Assembly: GCA_016125505.1 (NCBI GenBank)
Contig: WGLP01000002.1
Coordinates: forward strand, 558,001-622,000
Length of the DNA: 64,000 bases
DNA from: Gammaproteobacteria bacterium
GTDB taxonomy: Bacteria > Pseudomonadota > Gammaproteobacteria > UBA6429 > Thiohalophilaceae
Direction: 5' to 3'
Of this stretch, positions 1-8,527 are shown piece after piece; the first letter of the stretch is position 1; each line of letters begins with the position of its first letter. The translations under genes and the position numbers were made by a program. The notes beneath the pieces were generated by a model. It saw only the letters and a program-made list of their open reading frames with translations, searched no databases and was not told the DNA's origin.

Positions 1-1292
1 TGGCAATCACGGATTTGCCCGAACGACTCCTGATAGATCATCTCGATAGTCGCGGACGGGGTATCGCCCATCATGGCCAGCTGCGAGTGGTGTGCGATGG
101 CGCCTTACCCGGAGAGGTGATCCGCGCGACCCGCTATGAACGCAGCCGCCGTCATGTCATTGCGCAGGCATATACCATTGAACAAGCCGCGGAGGCCCGC
201 GTTACTCCCTTATGCCGCTACTTCGGGGAGTGCGGCGGTTGCCAGTTACAACACGCGCGCTACGATGCGCAGCTTGCGTACAAAGAGAGTCATCTCAAAC
301 AGAACCTTGCGGAGTACGGTGACGTCAGTCCGCTCAGCTGGTTACCGGCGTTACCGAGTTCACCGTTTCACTATCGTCGCCGGGTCCGCTTGAGTGCGCG
401 TATGGGCGACGAGGGCGATGTCATCCTCGGATTTCATCGCAAGCTGCATTCGTATTTGCTCGATATCTCGGCCTGCCCGGTGCTTGAACCCCGCATGCAC
501 ATGTTGCTCGAACCCCTGCATGCCGTGTTGGCACAGCTCTCCGTACGCCATCGCCTGCCACAGATCGAAATGAGTTGCGGTGACCAGGAAGTGGCGGTGG
601 TGTTCCGGCATTTACTGCCCCTGTCAAACAACGATCGATCCGTATTGCGCCATTTTGCCGAGTTGCATGACGTCCTGGTCTTTACCCAGGCGGCAGGTCC
701 GGAGTCACTGCTACCCTTAATCAGCGAACAGATGACGAGCCTGCAGTACAGTTTCCCGAAGTATCAGACGCGACTGGTGTTTGCCCCAACCGATTTTATC
801 CAGGCCAATGCCCAGGTGAATCAGAATCTGGTGGCGGCTATGATGCAACTACTGGATGTGCAGGAACACGATGTCATCCTGGACCTGTTTTGCGGGATTG
901 GTAATTTCAGTTTACCCCTGGCGCGCTACGCACGTTCGGTCATCGGCGTGGAAGGTCATCCGGCATTGGTGGCCCAGGCGCAATTCAATGCCGAACACAA
1001 CGGTCTGCGCAATGTGCAATTCCGGCAGGCGGATCTGAATACATGGGTTCCGGACGTCGCGCATACAAAACTGTTGATCGATCCGCCGCGGGAAGGCGCC
1101 ATCGAGATAATAAAACGTTTACCCGGGGACAGTGCGGAAACCATTGTCTATGTCTCGTGTATGCCCAAGACCCTGGCGCGCGATGCGCGTTATCTGGTTC
1201 ACCAGCGTGGATATACCCTGACCAAGGCAGGGATCGTGGATATGTTTCCGCAAACCAGGCACGTTGAGACCATTGCCGTGTTTCAGCGCTGA
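1..1292 (+). CDS. rlmD: 23S rRNA (uracil-C5)-methyltransferase RlmD, start cut off at window edge
   Basis: SAM-dependent enzyme expected to methylate C5 of U1939 in 23S rRNA. Visible parts are an N-terminal TRAM-like region, an iron-sulfur site C-x5-C-x2-C (about residues 67, 73, 76) with the fourth Cys near 154, SAM motif LDLFCGIGNFS, DPPREGA, and the catalytic Cys in YVSCMPKTLARD near residue 382. Cys spacing matches RlmD better than TrmA or RlmC. The frame is open to base 3 and the window opens with tg; if the preceding base is A, an ATG lies one base outside the window, giving about 430 residues, the usual length. The first in-window start is TTG at 15. A pseudouridine synthase gene follows after 25 bases. 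Confidence 0.93.
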   Translation, partial: AITDLPERLLIDHLDSRGRGIAHHGQLRVVCDGALPGEVIRATRYERSRRHVIAQAYTIEQAAEARVTPLCRYFGECGGCQLQHARYDAQLAYKESHLKQNLAEYGDVSPLSWLPALPSSPFHYRRRVRLSARMGDEGDVILGFHRKLHSYLLDISACPVLEPRMHMLLEPLHAVLAQLSVRHRLPQIEMSCGDQEVAVVFRHLLPLSNNDRSVLRHFAELHDVLVFTQAAGPESLLPLISEQMTSLQYSFPKYQTRLVFAPTDFIQANAQVNQNLVAAMMQLLDVQEHDVILDLFCGIGNFSLPLARYARSVIGVEGHPALVAQAQFNAEHNGLRNVQFRQADLNTWVPDVAHTKLLIDPPREGAIEIIKRLPGDSAETIVYVSCMPKTLARDARYLVHQRGYTLTKAGIVDMFPQTRHVETIAVFQR

Positions 1293-1317
1293 TGTTGTTC
1301 TCATACAATAACGCCGT

Positions 1318-2160
1318 ATGCCTGCCGCACCACAACGACAATCCTGGGAACTGACTGCATCGTCCGACGATACCGGTTCGGCCGTGGACTACCTTGTTCG
1401 CCATACCGGCATCAGCAAGGGCAAACTCAAGGACGCCATGATCAAGGGTGCGGTCTGGCTGCAGCGCGGCCGGGGTAAACGCAAACGTCTGCGGCGTGCC
1501 ACAAGCGCATTACAGGCGGGCGATGTTTTGATCTTGCATTATGACGCGGAACTGCTGGCGCGCGTACCACCCACAGCGAGCAGGTTATGGCATTGCCGGG
1601 ATTATAGTGTCTGGTACAAGCCGCCGGGCCTGCTCGCACAGGGCAATGAGTACGGCGATCACGCCTCGTTGTTGCGCCAGGCGGAACTGGCCGACCCCTT
1701 GCGTAAACCCGTGTATTTGATTCATCGCCTGGATCGCGAGGCACGTGGCCTGATGCTCATTGCGCACAACCAGACGGCGGCGCGCCATTTGTCGCAAATG
1801 TTTCAGCGGCAGCAGGTCAGTAAATTGTATGAGGTGAAGGTCCTGGGCAAACCTGCCGAGGCGCAGGGCGAGATCAACCAGATGCTCGATGGCAAGGCGG
1901 CAAGGACACGCTATGTTCTGCGAACCCACGATGTAGCGAGTAACACCAGCGTGTTAGATGTCGAGATCGATACCGGGCGCACCCATCAGATTCGCCGCCA
2001 CCTCGAAGGACTCGGCCATCCGGTCATGGGCGACCCCAGGTATGGGCGTGGTAATAAAACGGCAGAGGGTCTGCAACTGACTGCACTGCGGCTTGCGTTT
2101 ACCTGCCCCTTGACCAATACAGCAAGGGAATTCGATTTGAATCACCTGCGACAGGATTGA
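1318..2160 (+). CDS. RluA-family pseudouridine synthase
   Basis: Isomerises uridine to pseudouridine in rRNA or tRNA. The 280-residue protein has an S4-like RNA-binding N-terminus (about residues 20-80), then the RluA catalytic core with motif HRLDREARGL, where Asp139 is the expected nucleophile. Later core motifs are YEVKVLG and TGRTHQIRRHL. It lies in the same direction behind rlmD, so a common RNA-modification transcript is plausible. The exact target base cannot be told from sequence (RluA, RluC, RluD and TruC share these motifs). Its 3' end faces the leftward glutaredoxin gene with 21 bases between the two stops. Confidence 0.9.
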   Translation: MPAAPQRQSWELTASSDDTGSAVDYLVRHTGISKGKLKDAMIKGAVWLQRGRGKRKRLRRATSALQAGDVLILHYDAELLARVPPTASRLWHCRDYSVWYKPPGLLAQGNEYGDHASLLRQAELADPLRKPVYLIHRLDREARGLMLIAHNQTAARHLSQMFQRQQVSKLYEVKVLGKPAEAQGEINQMLDGKAARTRYVLRTHDVASNTSVLDVEIDTGRTHQIRRHLEGLGHPVMGDPRYGRGNKTAEGLQLTALRLAFTCPLTNTAREFDLNHLRQD

Positions 2161-2181
2161 GCCTTTGCGCTCAGTCGCGCC

Positions 2182-2460
2182 TTAGCTGGCCTGCGCGATA
2201 CCGTCGCTGTTTTTGAGTGCATCCAGTTTGCCTTCCATGTGTAACTCGGTGAGCGCGCTGAAACCGCCGATCCATTGTCCGTCGATGGCGATCTGGGGGA
2301 CGTATCGGCTACCCTGGGTCAGTTCGAGCATTTCCTGCAACAGGCCGCGATCGCGATCGACGCGCGCTTCGTCGTAGGGAATATGCCATTTCTTGAGGAG
2401 ATTTTTGGTGTTATCGCAGATGGGACAGATACCGGTACTATAGACTTTCACACGTGCCAT
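2182..2460 (-). CDS. GrxC-type glutaredoxin
   Basis: Small cytoplasmic thiol-disulfide oxidoreductase using glutathione. The 92 residues carry a dithiol active site C-P-I-C at 12-15, a cis-proline loop (YVPQI) and an IGGF glutathione-binding motif. Length and order agree with GrxC-type glutaredoxins, although CPIC replaces the common CPYC. It is the last gene of a leftward group after the CPBP protease (53-base gap). It has a tail of about 10 residues beyond the fold. Confidence 0.9.
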   Translation of the reverse strand: MARVKVYSTGICPICDNTKNLLKKWHIPYDEARVDRDRGLLQEMLELTQGSRYVPQIAIDGQWIGGFSALTELHMEGKLDALKNSDGIAQAS

Positions 2461-2513
2461 ACAAACCTCTTACTCGCCGTAGCTTGGGCGCGCGCTATTA
2501 TGCCTAATCCGTC

Positions 2514-3947
2514 TTAGCGGTAAAAGAGCAGAATTGTGCCTAAGTATAACAAGTTACCGACGCTGTGCATGACAATGCCGGGCAACAGGCTGTGATAACG
2601 TTCGTAGGCATAGGCCAGTAACAGGCCGCTCCAGAAGATCGAAAGAAAGCCGGCAACGGACTTGAGGTGAAGTGCGCTGAACAGGGTGGCGCTGACAACA
2701 ATGGCCAGCGTCGGGCCAAGGCGAGAGCGCAGGGTTGTGTAGACCAGGCCGCGAAAACCGATCTCTTCCATAATGGGCGTCCATAACACGATGTTGATCG
2801 TGCTCCAGATCACCGTCGCCTGCGGACCGAACACCAGTTTTTCCTGGATCCCGGCCGCCCAGTGATCACCCAGACCCAGTTTCCAGGTCCCCCAGCCGAT
2901 AAGCATTTGGCCCAGCATGTCCATGGCCAGCAGCGCGAGCGTGATGAGAAAAAATTGCCGTAGCCCGGGTTGCCAGAGGGAGAGACCGAATGCCTTTGCC
3001 AGAGTCAGGCCGCGTGGTTTCAGCAAATGGATATGGATCAACAACAGCATAGGTAGGGAAGCGAACAGGGTACTCCACATGGTGAAGATACTGGGGCGAA
3101 AAAACTGGGTGGAGATCAGATGCAGTCCCACGAAGATCAATAAACCATATACAGCGGCGCGCACGGTCACGGCAAAACCTTCAACTGCGGACCAGGGTTG
3201 GTTGAGGATGCTGCGTTCCCAGGGCGAGGGCAGGAACAGGGTGCGATAGCGCACGAGGAAAAACAAACCCACGCCGATCAGGATGCTGACGGTCAGGGCG
3301 AGTTGCAAGACATGTAAACGTAACTGCGCGCCGCGTGTTTCGATGCGATCGCGCAAAAAGCTGGCCAGGCGGTTGTCACCGAGTTTCATGGCGATACGCA
3401 GACGCAGTTGATCCGAGGCCCAGCCGACCGGTAACAGACTGGCGCCAGTGAAGATTTCAGGCGAGAACTCAATGTTGTCTTGCGGCAGATAGGCGTAACG
3501 CACGGCTTCGGCGATAACTTCCTCTTCCGGATTGTTGTCGAAGGTTTTTAACGCCTCGCGCAGTTGCTTGTGATCGCGCTTCTCCGCGATAACGATAAGA
3601 CGGCGCGATTTGGTATTGAGGATGCCCCACTCGGGCGCGCTGTCCGGATGCTGGTCGTAGTATTTGAGTACTTCGTCGTAGACATGGATTGCCTGCGTGA
3701 CCACGGACTGTTGTGAACCGAACAGAAAGTTATGCAGTTTGCGTTCAAGAATGCCGGTGTTGTCATATCCGGCATAAAACTCCATGTGGGTTTCCATCAG
3801 GCGTCCGGCCGAGGGGCCGATGTAACGCAGGCTGCCGAGGTCACCAACACTGGCGAAAGGGTTAAACAAATACCAGACCAGAATTAACAGCACCACGCTA
3901 TATATATAAGTCAGCAGACGATGCAGTTTGCGTTTGATGGAGGTCAT
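2514..3947 (-). CDS. CPBP-family intramembrane metalloprotease with large N-terminal extracytoplasmic region
   Basis: Predicted membrane glutamic or metallo-endopeptidase of the CPBP/Abi (CAAX-protease-like) family. The C-terminal half holds the family motifs EEIGFR (Glu394, Glu395, Arg399), FSALH (His427) and HSVGN. The protein has 477 residues, well above the usual 200-300. An N-terminal membrane segment (about residues 10-30) is followed by about 175 soluble residues and then the multi-pass core from about residue 208. The soluble part is probably periplasmic. The gene begins 2 bases after the stop of the rhomboid gene, so the two proteases are almost certainly co-translated. Substrate unknown. 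Confidence 0.85.
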   Translation of the reverse strand: MTSIKRKLHRLLTYIYSVVLLILVWYLFNPFASVGDLGSLRYIGPSAGRLMETHMEFYAGYDNTGILERKLHNFLFGSQQSVVTQAIHVYDEVLKYYDQHPDSAPEWGILNTKSRRLIVIAEKRDHKQLREALKTFDNNPEEEVIAEAVRYAYLPQDNIEFSPEIFTGASLLPVGWASDQLRLRIAMKLGDNRLASFLRDRIETRGAQLRLHVLQLALTVSILIGVGLFFLVRYRTLFLPSPWERSILNQPWSAVEGFAVTVRAAVYGLLIFVGLHLISTQFFRPSIFTMWSTLFASLPMLLLIHIHLLKPRGLTLAKAFGLSLWQPGLRQFFLITLALLAMDMLGQMLIGWGTWKLGLGDHWAAGIQEKLVFGPQATVIWSTINIVLWTPIMEEIGFRGLVYTTLRSRLGPTLAIVVSATLFSALHLKSVAGFLSIFWSGLLLAYAYERYHSLLPGIVMHSVGNLLYLGTILLFYR

Positions 3948-3949
3948 GG

Positions 3950-4630
3950 TTAACGCCAGCCTCGGCGGCGACCGCCGGTAAAGAACAGGATCAATACCAT
4001 TCCCGCCAGAAAACCGCCAATGTGCGCGCCAAAGGCGATACCGCCGCGACCGCTCTCCGTTAACAGGCTACTGAGGATCTGCAGGGCGAACCAGATCGCG
4101 AGTACAACCCACGCCGGCCACCACACCGAGGTGATAAACAGGAAGATGGGAATGATGACCAGGACCCGTGCACGCGGAAACAACACGAGATAGGCGCCGA
4201 GGATCCCGGCAATGGCGCCGCTGGCGCCAATCATGGGGACGGTGGATTTGATGTTCGGCAGGGCGTTGGCCAGAACGGCAATGACGCCGCAGAGCAGATA
4301 AAACACGAGATAACGTGTATGGCCCAGGCGGTCCTCGACGTTATTGCCGAAGATCCACAGAAACAACATGTTGCCCAACAGGTGAAGCCAGCCGCCGTGC
4401 ATGAACATGGACGTGAAGATCGTCATCCAGGCCGGCACCATATAGTAGTGGGTGGCCTGCGGTAACACACCGAACAGAACGGCGGGAGTAACGCCCAGGC
4501 CGTAAACAAGTCGGTCATGGGGCAGAGGCGTGGTGAGCTCCCAAAGGAAGACCAGGCTGCAACTGATAATCAAGGCAATGGTGACGACAGGGACGCGTCG
4601 CGTCGGGTTGTCATCATGAATGGGAATCAT
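3950..4630 (-). CDS. Rhomboid-family intramembrane serine protease
   Basis: Cleaves transmembrane segments of other proteins within the inner membrane. The 226 residues form about six or seven hydrophobic segments. The catalytic dyad is visible: Ser138 in GASGAIAG and His203 in GAHIGG, together with the HGGWLHLLGN loop and the N-terminal IPIHDDNP start typical of bacterial soluble-tail-free rhomboids. It sits directly ahead of the CPBP protease gene (stop-to-start gap of 2 bases) and 62 bases behind an unknown cytoplasmic gene. Two unrelated intramembrane proteases in one transcript suggest joint membrane protein turnover or signalling, which is inference. Confidence 0.92.
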   Translation of the reverse strand: MIPIHDDNPTRRVPVVTIALIISCSLVFLWELTTPLPHDRLVYGLGVTPAVLFGVLPQATHYYMVPAWMTIFTSMFMHGGWLHLLGNMLFLWIFGNNVEDRLGHTRYLVFYLLCGVIAVLANALPNIKSTVPMIGASGAIAGILGAYLVLFPRARVLVIIPIFLFITSVWWPAWVVLAIWFALQILSSLLTESGRGGIAFGAHIGGFLAGMVLILFFTGGRRRGWR

Positions 4631-4692
4631 GCGGTTTACCGTCGAACCTCATGCCTAGGATTCTAGCAGCTTGTTGTGCCCGCAACAGTCTT

Positions 4693-5634
4693 TCAGGAAG
4701 GCGCGGCCGATTTACGCAAGACGGCCTCGACCAGGATCTTGTTGAGCAATACTTGATCAACGATCTCCGGATACAGGCGGTGATAGGTATGCACGGAGAG
4801 CGGCCGCGCTTGCGCCTGTTGTTCGAGTTCCCGGCGTCGTTGTGCCGGCAAGGGCAGCATCAGCAGGAGCGGCGCCTGCCAGTGCAGGTAGTCGGTAACC
4901 AACTGTTGTGCCTGGCTGTCCTGCCAATGTTCATCCAGCAGGCAGTCCGGAAAGTACTCCGTTGGCACGAACTCATTGCGACGCGTGGTTTTCCCGACGT
5001 GATTGCACAAGACGCTGCCGCTGCCGTCATCATGGCGTTCGATCCACAGGCCCTGAAACGGCCTTTTGCACCGTTGTTTGATAATCCGCAGTAACCAGTC
5101 CTGGGTCTGACCTTTGATAGTGGCGCGGGCCTGGTCTGCGGCAAAGGCCTCGCTGGTAAACGGTACATCCGTGTTTTCCGTCGCTGCCCAATGCAATTGT
5201 TTCTGTGCAGGAATGTCTTCCTGTGCAGTCTGGCTGGCAAGCAGTGCCACCGGTCGCGAGGCGTCCGCCTCCATTAACCATAACTCAAATCTGTCCCGCA
5301 AAGGATAGGGCGGGGTTTGATCGGTGTCGGTCAGGTGTGAAATGAGATCCTGCGTGGCCTGCTCGACGTGTTCCTGGTACAGGCTGGGGTGCACGGGGAT
5401 GCGGGCGAGGCCATCGCGCTGCGACCACACACCGTAAACAAAAAAACGATCATAGCCGGCGGGAATAGCCAGACTGCTCCAGGGTGTTTTGTAAATTTCA
5501 CTGCGGATCTGGATGCGCCAGTTGATACCGTCGACGCTGACGGCACGTGCCTGCGAGGCTTCCAGGACCTGCGCCACACCATGAAACGGATTCAGCAGGC
5601 GGATGGCATAGCGCTGAGTCTGCAAGACGGTCAT
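4693..5634 (-). CDS. Conserved protein of unknown function
   Basis: A 313-residue soluble protein that I do not recognise. No signal peptide or membrane segment is visible. The sequence is rich in Gln and aromatic residues, with a long helical C-terminus (QRRRELEQQAQ). The ATG at 5634 is chosen; a GTG at 5679 would add 15 residues with a less protein-like composition, and neither has a clear ribosome binding site. It is the first gene of a leftward group that continues with rhomboid, CPBP protease and glutaredoxin. Reading frame length and codon use support a real gene. Confidence 0.7.
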   Translation of the reverse strand: MTVLQTQRYAIRLLNPFHGVAQVLEASQARAVSVDGINWRIQIRSEIYKTPWSSLAIPAGYDRFFVYGVWSQRDGLARIPVHPSLYQEHVEQATQDLISHLTDTDQTPPYPLRDRFELWLMEADASRPVALLASQTAQEDIPAQKQLHWAATENTDVPFTSEAFAADQARATIKGQTQDWLLRIIKQRCKRPFQGLWIERHDDGSGSVLCNHVGKTTRRNEFVPTEYFPDCLLDEHWQDSQAQQLVTDYLHWQAPLLLMLPLPAQRRRELEQQAQARPLSVHTYHRLYPEIVDQVLLNKILVEAVLRKSAAPS

Positions 5635-5768
5635 CGCAGTACAACGCAACAGCTGCTTGCGATCCGGGCACTCAGGCACCGATATGACGTTGTAATCTCA
5701 GGAATACCGTGGAAACGCACACTTGCCTCAGGTTAAGATCAGCATTGTGAGAATTATCGCAGGCTACT

Positions 5769-6614
5769 ATGAACGCGCAAGTTAATCTATCACCAGCATG
5801 GCAGGCGATGCTGCAGCAACCCGAAACACACTGGGATTTGTGTCACGCTGCGCTGCTGATCGCCGCACAATTGCAACCGGAAATGAATGTCGAGGTTTAT
5901 CAACACAAGATTGATGCGATGATCGACGAGATGCGAAGCCGTGTGAGACGCGACATGGATGAACAGACTCGCGTAGAGGTGCTGAATGATTATTTTTACA
6001 ACGTCCTGGGTTTTGCGGGTGATAAGCAGGATTATTACCTGCCAGAAAACAGTTTGATGAACCAGGTCATTGAGCGGCGGCGTGGCATTCCTATCACGCT
6101 CGCCGTGCTGTATCTCAAATTGGCCGCAGCCATTGACCTGGATGCCTACGGCATCGGTTTTCCGGGGCATTATCTGGTGGGTGTGCATGCCGAGCATGAG
6201 GATCTCGTGCTTGATCCTTTCGAACAGGGGCATTTTCTCAATCATGCCCAGTTGCGCAACATGCTGCAGCAGCTTACCCATGTGCATGCGGATGATGTGC
6301 TGCTGGAAAAGAATCTGTTACCGGCAAGCAACGGCGATTCTGTCGTGCGCATGCTGCGTAATCTCAAGCAGATCTATATCGATGCGCAAAAAGTGGAACT
6401 TGCGCTTGCGTGTATCGAAATGATCCTGTCTATCCTGCCGGGGTCGCCGGATGAATTGCGCGACCGCGGTATGATCTATCAGCATATCGAATATACCCAG
6501 GGTGCCATCAACGATCTGACGCAATATCTGAAACTGGTGCCGGATGCCGAAGAACGCGGCGTGATCGAGGCCCTGCTTGATTCCCTGCAGGGCCAGCGCA
6601 AATCGCTGCACTGA
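5769..6614 (+). CDS. SirB1-family protein (transglutaminase-like domain plus TPR)
   Basis: Member of the SirB1 group, cytoplasmic proteins with a transglutaminase-like N-terminal domain and tetratricopeptide-like C-terminal helices; the biochemical role is not established. The 281 residues show the family signatures LPENSLMNQV, RRGIPITLAVLYL and GFPGHYLVG in the first half. A helical repeat follows from about residue 195, with the recognisable LPGSPDELRDRG turn. The gene starts at ATG 5769 and is followed after 25 bases by sixA in the same direction. Confidence 0.85.
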   Translation: MNAQVNLSPAWQAMLQQPETHWDLCHAALLIAAQLQPEMNVEVYQHKIDAMIDEMRSRVRRDMDEQTRVEVLNDYFYNVLGFAGDKQDYYLPENSLMNQVIERRRGIPITLAVLYLKLAAAIDLDAYGIGFPGHYLVGVHAEHEDLVLDPFEQGHFLNHAQLRNMLQQLTHVHADDVLLEKNLLPASNGDSVVRMLRNLKQIYIDAQKVELALACIEMILSILPGSPDELRDRGMIYQHIEYTQGAINDLTQYLKLVPDAEERGVIEALLDSLQGQRKSLH

Positions 6615-6639
6615 TTCACATGGACGAGAGCTGAATCTC

Positions 6640-7149
6640 ATGAGCCGGGAATTATTTATTTTGCGCCACGCAAAATCGGATTGGGACAGCGGTGCGTCAA
6701 CAGACAGCGAGCGGCCTCTGAACAAGCGTGGCCGCAAGGAGGCGCCCAGGATAGGCGCCTGGATGCGCGAGCAAGATTTGATGCCGGCACAGGTTTATTG
6801 TTCCACGGCCGTCCGCGCGCGGGAAACCTTGCAGGCGGTTGCGAAAGAACTGCACCTGCCAGCGGCGCACATCCATTTTATGGATGAGCTCTATCTTGCC
6901 GATCTCAGGACCTTACTGCGCATCCTCGCGGAGATTCCGCAGGAACATACCTCGGCAATGCTGGTCGGACACAACCCGGGACTGGATGACCTCGTCAGTC
7001 ATCTCAGTCACCAGGCGGTGCCACTCACCGCCTCCGGGAAATTGATGACCACGGCCTGCCTCGCGCATTTCCGCCTGCCGGATGATTGGCATGCGCTGGC
7101 CCGCACGGGGGAACTCTTGCGGATCATTCGCCCCGCAGACCTGGATTAA
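6640..7149 (+). CDS. sixA: Phosphohistidine phosphatase SixA
   Basis: Histidine phosphatase superfamily enzyme that removes phosphate from histidine in phosphorelay or phosphotransferase proteins. The 169 residues start with the catalytic RHAKSDW motif (His about residue 9), then RARETLQA and the second histidine in VGHNPGLDDL, the normal SixA order and length. The ATG at 6640 is taken because the catalytic motif lies 8 residues behind it; a longer frame from 6577 would overlap the previous gene. A nitroreductase gene follows after 32 bases. Confidence 0.9.
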   Translation: MSRELFILRHAKSDWDSGASTDSERPLNKRGRKEAPRIGAWMREQDLMPAQVYCSTAVRARETLQAVAKELHLPAAHIHFMDELYLADLRTLLRILAEIPQEHTSAMLVGHNPGLDDLVSHLSHQAVPLTASGKLMTTACLAHFRLPDDWHALARTGELLRIIRPADLD

Positions 7150-7181
7150 GTGGCAATACAACGAAAAAGATTGGAGTAAGC

Positions 7182-7778
7182 ATGGTTAAACAGGTTTTTC
7201 CCGATTCGGTACTGGACCAGTTATTTCGTCAGGCGCGCAGCCATAACGGCTGGCAGGCGCGCGAGGTGACCGATACGCAATTGCAACAACTCTACGATCT
7301 GATGAAGATGGGACCGACCGCCGTGAATTCCTGTCCGGCACGCATCGTGTTTATTAAAAGCGCCGCAGCCAAGGAACGACTCAAGGGCTGTCTCAATGAA
7401 GGCAATATTCACAAATCGATGACGGCACCGGTAGTGGCGCTGGTCGGGATGGACACGGAGTTCTATAACAAGCTTGGCAAGTTGTGGCCGCACCAGCCGG
7501 ATGCACCGAACTGGTATATCGGTAAGCCGGAAAAGATTAAGGAGAATGCCTTTCGCAACAGTTCCCTGCAGGGCGCGTACTTGATTATGGCGGTGCGCAG
7601 CCTGGGGCTGGATGCCGGTCCCATGTCCGGCTTCAATTTCGCCAAAATGGATGAGACGTTTTTCCCGGATGGCAAGATAAAGTCCAATTTTATCTGTGCC
7701 ATCGGTTATGGCGACGACAGCAAACTGTATCCGCGCGGACCGCGGCTGGATTTCGCCGAGGCCTGTAGCATCATCTAA
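7182..7778 (+). CDS. Nitroreductase family protein, RutE/malonic semialdehyde reductase-like
   Basis: FMN-dependent reductase of the nitroreductase fold, closest in look to RutE-type 3-hydroxypropionate/malonic semialdehyde reductases. The 198 residues carry the FMN-contact start (HNGWQAREV), GPTAVNSCPAR, and GPMSGFNFAKMD in the C-terminal half. A ribosome binding site (GGAG at 7173-7176) precedes the ATG at 7182. No other pyrimidine catabolism (rut) gene is nearby, so the substrate is open. The gene converges on a histidine phosphatase gene and the two stop codons overlap by 4 bases. Confidence 0.85.
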   Translation: MVKQVFPDSVLDQLFRQARSHNGWQAREVTDTQLQQLYDLMKMGPTAVNSCPARIVFIKSAAAKERLKGCLNEGNIHKSMTAPVVALVGMDTEFYNKLGKLWPHQPDAPNWYIGKPEKIKENAFRNSSLQGAYLIMAVRSLGLDAGPMSGFNFAKMDETFFPDGKIKSNFICAIGYGDDSKLYPRGPRLDFAEACSII

Positions 7779-8317
7779 GGCTCGGGTTCAATTGTGAAGT
7801 CCATCACTTCACAATTGGCGAAATGCAGGTCGCGCAGTTGCGCATCCGTTATTTTGTGAAACCACGCATAAAACACCCGCAGGGTTTCTTCATGCGCAAT
7901 ACTCAGTACGCACTGGCAGGGTTGTTGCCGCAGCCAGTCCAGATAGGGCAGGACGCGTTGCTTGTGCATCAGGAGCGACTCGCCGCCGTTCACGGCGATG
8001 TTGAGCGGGTCGGCGGCGGTGGCAGCGAAGTAATCGGTGACCGGTCTGCCGTTAAACCCGGAGCGGATGTCGTTCAGCGCGGGGTGAGTCTGCAGGGGCA
8101 GCGCATGGTAGCGGTTGATGATCTCGCCGGTATGCCGGGTCCTGGGTAATTGCGAGGTGACGATCATGTCCAGTGGTACTGTGCGCAGCTGTTCCGCGGC
8201 CGCCTCGGCCTGGGCGATGCCGACCGCAGTCAGGTGGACATCGTCCGCGGGGTCGTCATTGCACAGGCCCAGCAGGTTGTAGTTGGTCTGACCGTGACGC
8301 ATGAACAAGATCTGCAT
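7775..8317 (-). CDS. Histidine phosphatase family protein (phosphoglycerate mutase-like)
   Basis: A second histidine phosphatase, unlike SixA. The 180 residues open with MRHGQTNYN (His about residue 8), then LPRTRHTGEII and the second catalytic His in SIAHEETLRV. This pattern fits the cobC/PhoE branch; the substrate is unknown. The last coding bases contain a perfect 12-bp inverted repeat (7789-7817), which lies within the overlapping ends of this gene and the convergent nitroreductase gene. Confidence 0.85.
   Translation of the reverse strand: MQILFMRHGQTNYNLLGLCNDDPADDVHLTAVGIAQAEAAAEQLRTVPLDMIVTSQLPRTRHTGEIINRYHALPLQTHPALNDIRSGFNGRPVTDYFAATAADPLNIAVNGGESLLMHKQRVLPYLDWLRQQPCQCVLSIAHEETLRVFYAWFHKITDAQLRDLHFANCEVMDFTIEPEP
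7789..7817. terminator. Perfect hairpin between convergent genes (possible bidirectional terminator)
   Basis: Arms CAATTGTGAAGT (7789-7800) and ACTTCACAATTG (7806-7817) pair perfectly over 12 bases with a 5-base loop CCATC. It lies 11 bases past the nitroreductase stop and inside the last codons of the phosphatase gene. No U-run follows on either strand, so it is not a textbook intrinsic terminator; it may act as a 3' stabiliser or a pause site. Confidence 0.5.
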
Positions 8318-8527
8318 GAATGTATCCCGGATTCAAGGTTTTTGCTGAGTATCCGTTAATTTGACTATACTGAATAGACAGTAAACTATCGCAAGCGCCC
8401 CGGCCGGGGGTTTTGCTAAATCGGGTAACCACGTGTTGTCGCAAACATGCAAGATGTGAATATCGTTCAGACCGGGGTGCAGAAGGCATTGGCATCGCCC
8501 GGCCCGCGGAATCGGGATAGCCTCGAG

